From Arabidopsis thaliana (taxonomy: Eukaryota; Streptophyta; Magnoliopsida; Brassicales; Brassicaceae): a stretch of DNA of 64,000 nt. Made by a program: the position numbers and the translations under genes. How positions within the stretch are numbered: the stretch's first letter is position 1; each line of letters opens with the position of its first letter. Location of the stretch: the NCBI RefSeq assembly GCF_000001735.4, contig NC_003071.7, positions 17,335,443 through 17,399,442 on the forward strand. Reading direction: 5' to 3'. The notes under the pieces were generated by a model, which did not search any database, had not been told where the DNA came from, and was given only the letters and a program-made list of their open reading frames with translations. Below, piece after piece: positions 62,641 through 64,000 of the stretch.

Positions 62641-64000
62641 ATGGATACGGGTCAAAGCAGCATAGAACCTTATCAAGCCAAGTCTTTTAGTCGGGAGAGC
62701 AGTGTAGCCTCTTCTTTAAGCTTATCACGTAGTTTGCCTCACCTAATTGACAATGACGTCGATAGTGAGAGTGTCTCAGAGGCAGGGGATATTGGGGACC
62801 GCTCACTTCGGAGAAGGCATAGTGCTGGTAGAAGCAGCCGTTTGTCTGCTGATGATTTTATAGAACAAGGGACTCATGATACTTCTCGTCAAGAACAAGA
62901 TATATTACATGACCTTCGAGCTTTCAACACTGCTTCCGTAAATAAAACTTTGCCTGAGGACATAACAGCATCTCCTTTACCGACCAAGTCACTCTTGTCA
63001 CCTGAAATAAACAACTCCGTAGAGACTACCTCTAACTTTGCATAGTCACATCATTGTTAGTATTGGTTTCTTTGTCCAATGTTTTGATCTATTGTAGCTC
63101 GTGGGTTGCACAGGGAAAGGAGGAAGAGCGAGTGTTACCAAAGTCCTTGGAGTACATATCATGCCTAATTCATTTGGCTGTTTTTGGGATTTTTGGGGTA
63201 AAATGCTTATTTTCCATTTTCTGTCTGTCTCTCTGTTGTGCTTTGTTTTTGTTTAAATCATTATAATCAACTCGTTGACTCCAAATATACAGGCCATTAC
63301 GAGATATTTGCTGCAAAAATTGTTTGGGCCAACTGGTGCTCGAGTAACAAGTGATGGGAGCATCTTGTACCTTGATCTTCCCTCCAACATGGTGAAAGTC
63401 GCAATGCACTCATCTCAAACTTAATTACAAACCTATCTTTCTTAATAAAAATTCTCCAAATGCTTCCTTATAGGTAGGATCATTCTTGATGGGTTGGTTT
63501 GGCGTTGTATTCAAAGCAGATATAGCAAGAGTTTCTGAATTTGTGGCGATAGGATTATCGACTGGTTATTTGGGGAGTCTGACAACATTCAGCGGTTGGA
63601 ACCAGAAAATGCTGGATCTTAGTGCTGATGGTCAATGGGTGTATGCTGTGCTTGGCTTTTTATTAGGTAAAAACAAAAAATTCCCTTCTCAATCTCCAAT
63701 CACCTACTAAATTGGATGAAACATACTTGCTTACAGCATAAACGACTTTACAGGATTGTTTCTCACGTCATACTCCATAATTCTGGGAGTGGAAACGGCC
63801 AAAGGGTTTAAATGGCTTCTTCATAGAAGAGCTTCTTCTGAGGATAAATTCCATTGTCTTAAGGTTAACACCTTCCAGAGCCATATTGTGTCTCTGACCC
63901 TGATGCTTCTGTTGCTTGTGGCTTTACTCACTGCCAGTTCCATACTGCTTGTGAAAGAGTTTGACAAAGGAACAAGCGAGGCTCAGCTATGGTTTGGTTG
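62641..64000 (+). CDS. CrcB/Fluc-type fluoride channel family protein, 3' end missing
   Basis: Eukaryotic two-domain CrcB relatives (FEX type) export fluoride at the plasma membrane. Visible coding exons: 62641-63044, 63098-63197, 63293-63391, 63474-63666 and 63754 to the window end. All keep frame. About 135 N-terminal residues are polar, Ser-rich and cytosolic (MDTGQSSIEPYQAKSF.., RRRHSAGRSSRL). The first CrcB domain follows: LIHLAVFGIFGAITRYLL, NMVGSFLMGWFGVVF and LSTGYLGSLTTFSGW, matching the family G-S-F and G-x-TTFS pore signatures. Helices at the window end (IVSLTLMLLLLVALLTASSILL) lead toward a second domain outside. The exon 1 donor is weak (TA|GTCACA) but is the one that keeps frame. 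By memory this is At2g41705. Confidence 0.9.

Overview
The window is plant nuclear DNA and matches Arabidopsis thaliana chromosome 2, about At2g41560 to At2g41705. Locus names are recalled, not searched. The genes are intron-rich with GT..AG introns, the intergenic DNA is AT-rich, and the protein family order fits that locus. For most genes I rebuilt every exon, and the summed exon lengths equal the known protein lengths (NUP93A 861 aa, TFIIB1 312, GT61 500, MIZ1 297, SIN2 386, NTRC 529, HSFB3 244). These genes look intact.

Layout, left to right. 1-1737 (-): 5' end of the Ca2+-ATPase gene ACA4, running off the left edge. 2063-9577 (+): a composite LINE insertion flanked by a 10-nt target-site duplication. 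It carries ORF1, a broken ORF2 (endonuclease, reverse transcriptase, zf-RVT) and a second, different ORF1-type gene. 10155-11328 (-): mitochondrial glycoprotein (MAM33/p32) family. 11739-12671 (+): multi-pass membrane protein. 13994-14134: MIR778 hairpin. 14977-19555 (-): NUP93A. 20113-21958 (-): TFIIB1. 25212-26949 (+): GT61 glycosyltransferase. 27219-28329: non-coding retroposon with a 16-nt target-site duplication. 28496-28777 (+): small charged protein. 30265-30580 (+): GT61 pseudogene fragment. 32503-33396 (+): MIZ1. 33397-38675: large gene-free interval. 38676-40735 (+): SIN2 GTPase. 40907-43586 (-): NTRC. 46281-47135 (+): HSFB3. 47797-60668 (-): full-size ABC transporter ABCA1. 62641 to the right edge (+): CrcB/Fluc-type fluoride channel family gene, partial.

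The genes do not form one pathway. They are independent housekeeping genes (nuclear pore, Pol II initiation, mitochondrial ribosome GTPase, plastid redox) and regulatory genes (MIZ1, HSFB3, MIR778). The unusual material lies between them: the ORF1-ORF2-ORF1' LINE, the miR778 inverted repeat, the orphan retroposon, a decayed GT61 copy, a tandem duplication covering the 3' end of ABCA1, and a perfect 24-bp palindrome upstream of HSFB3. I found no clearly undescribed multi-gene system. The composite LINE is the closest to novel.
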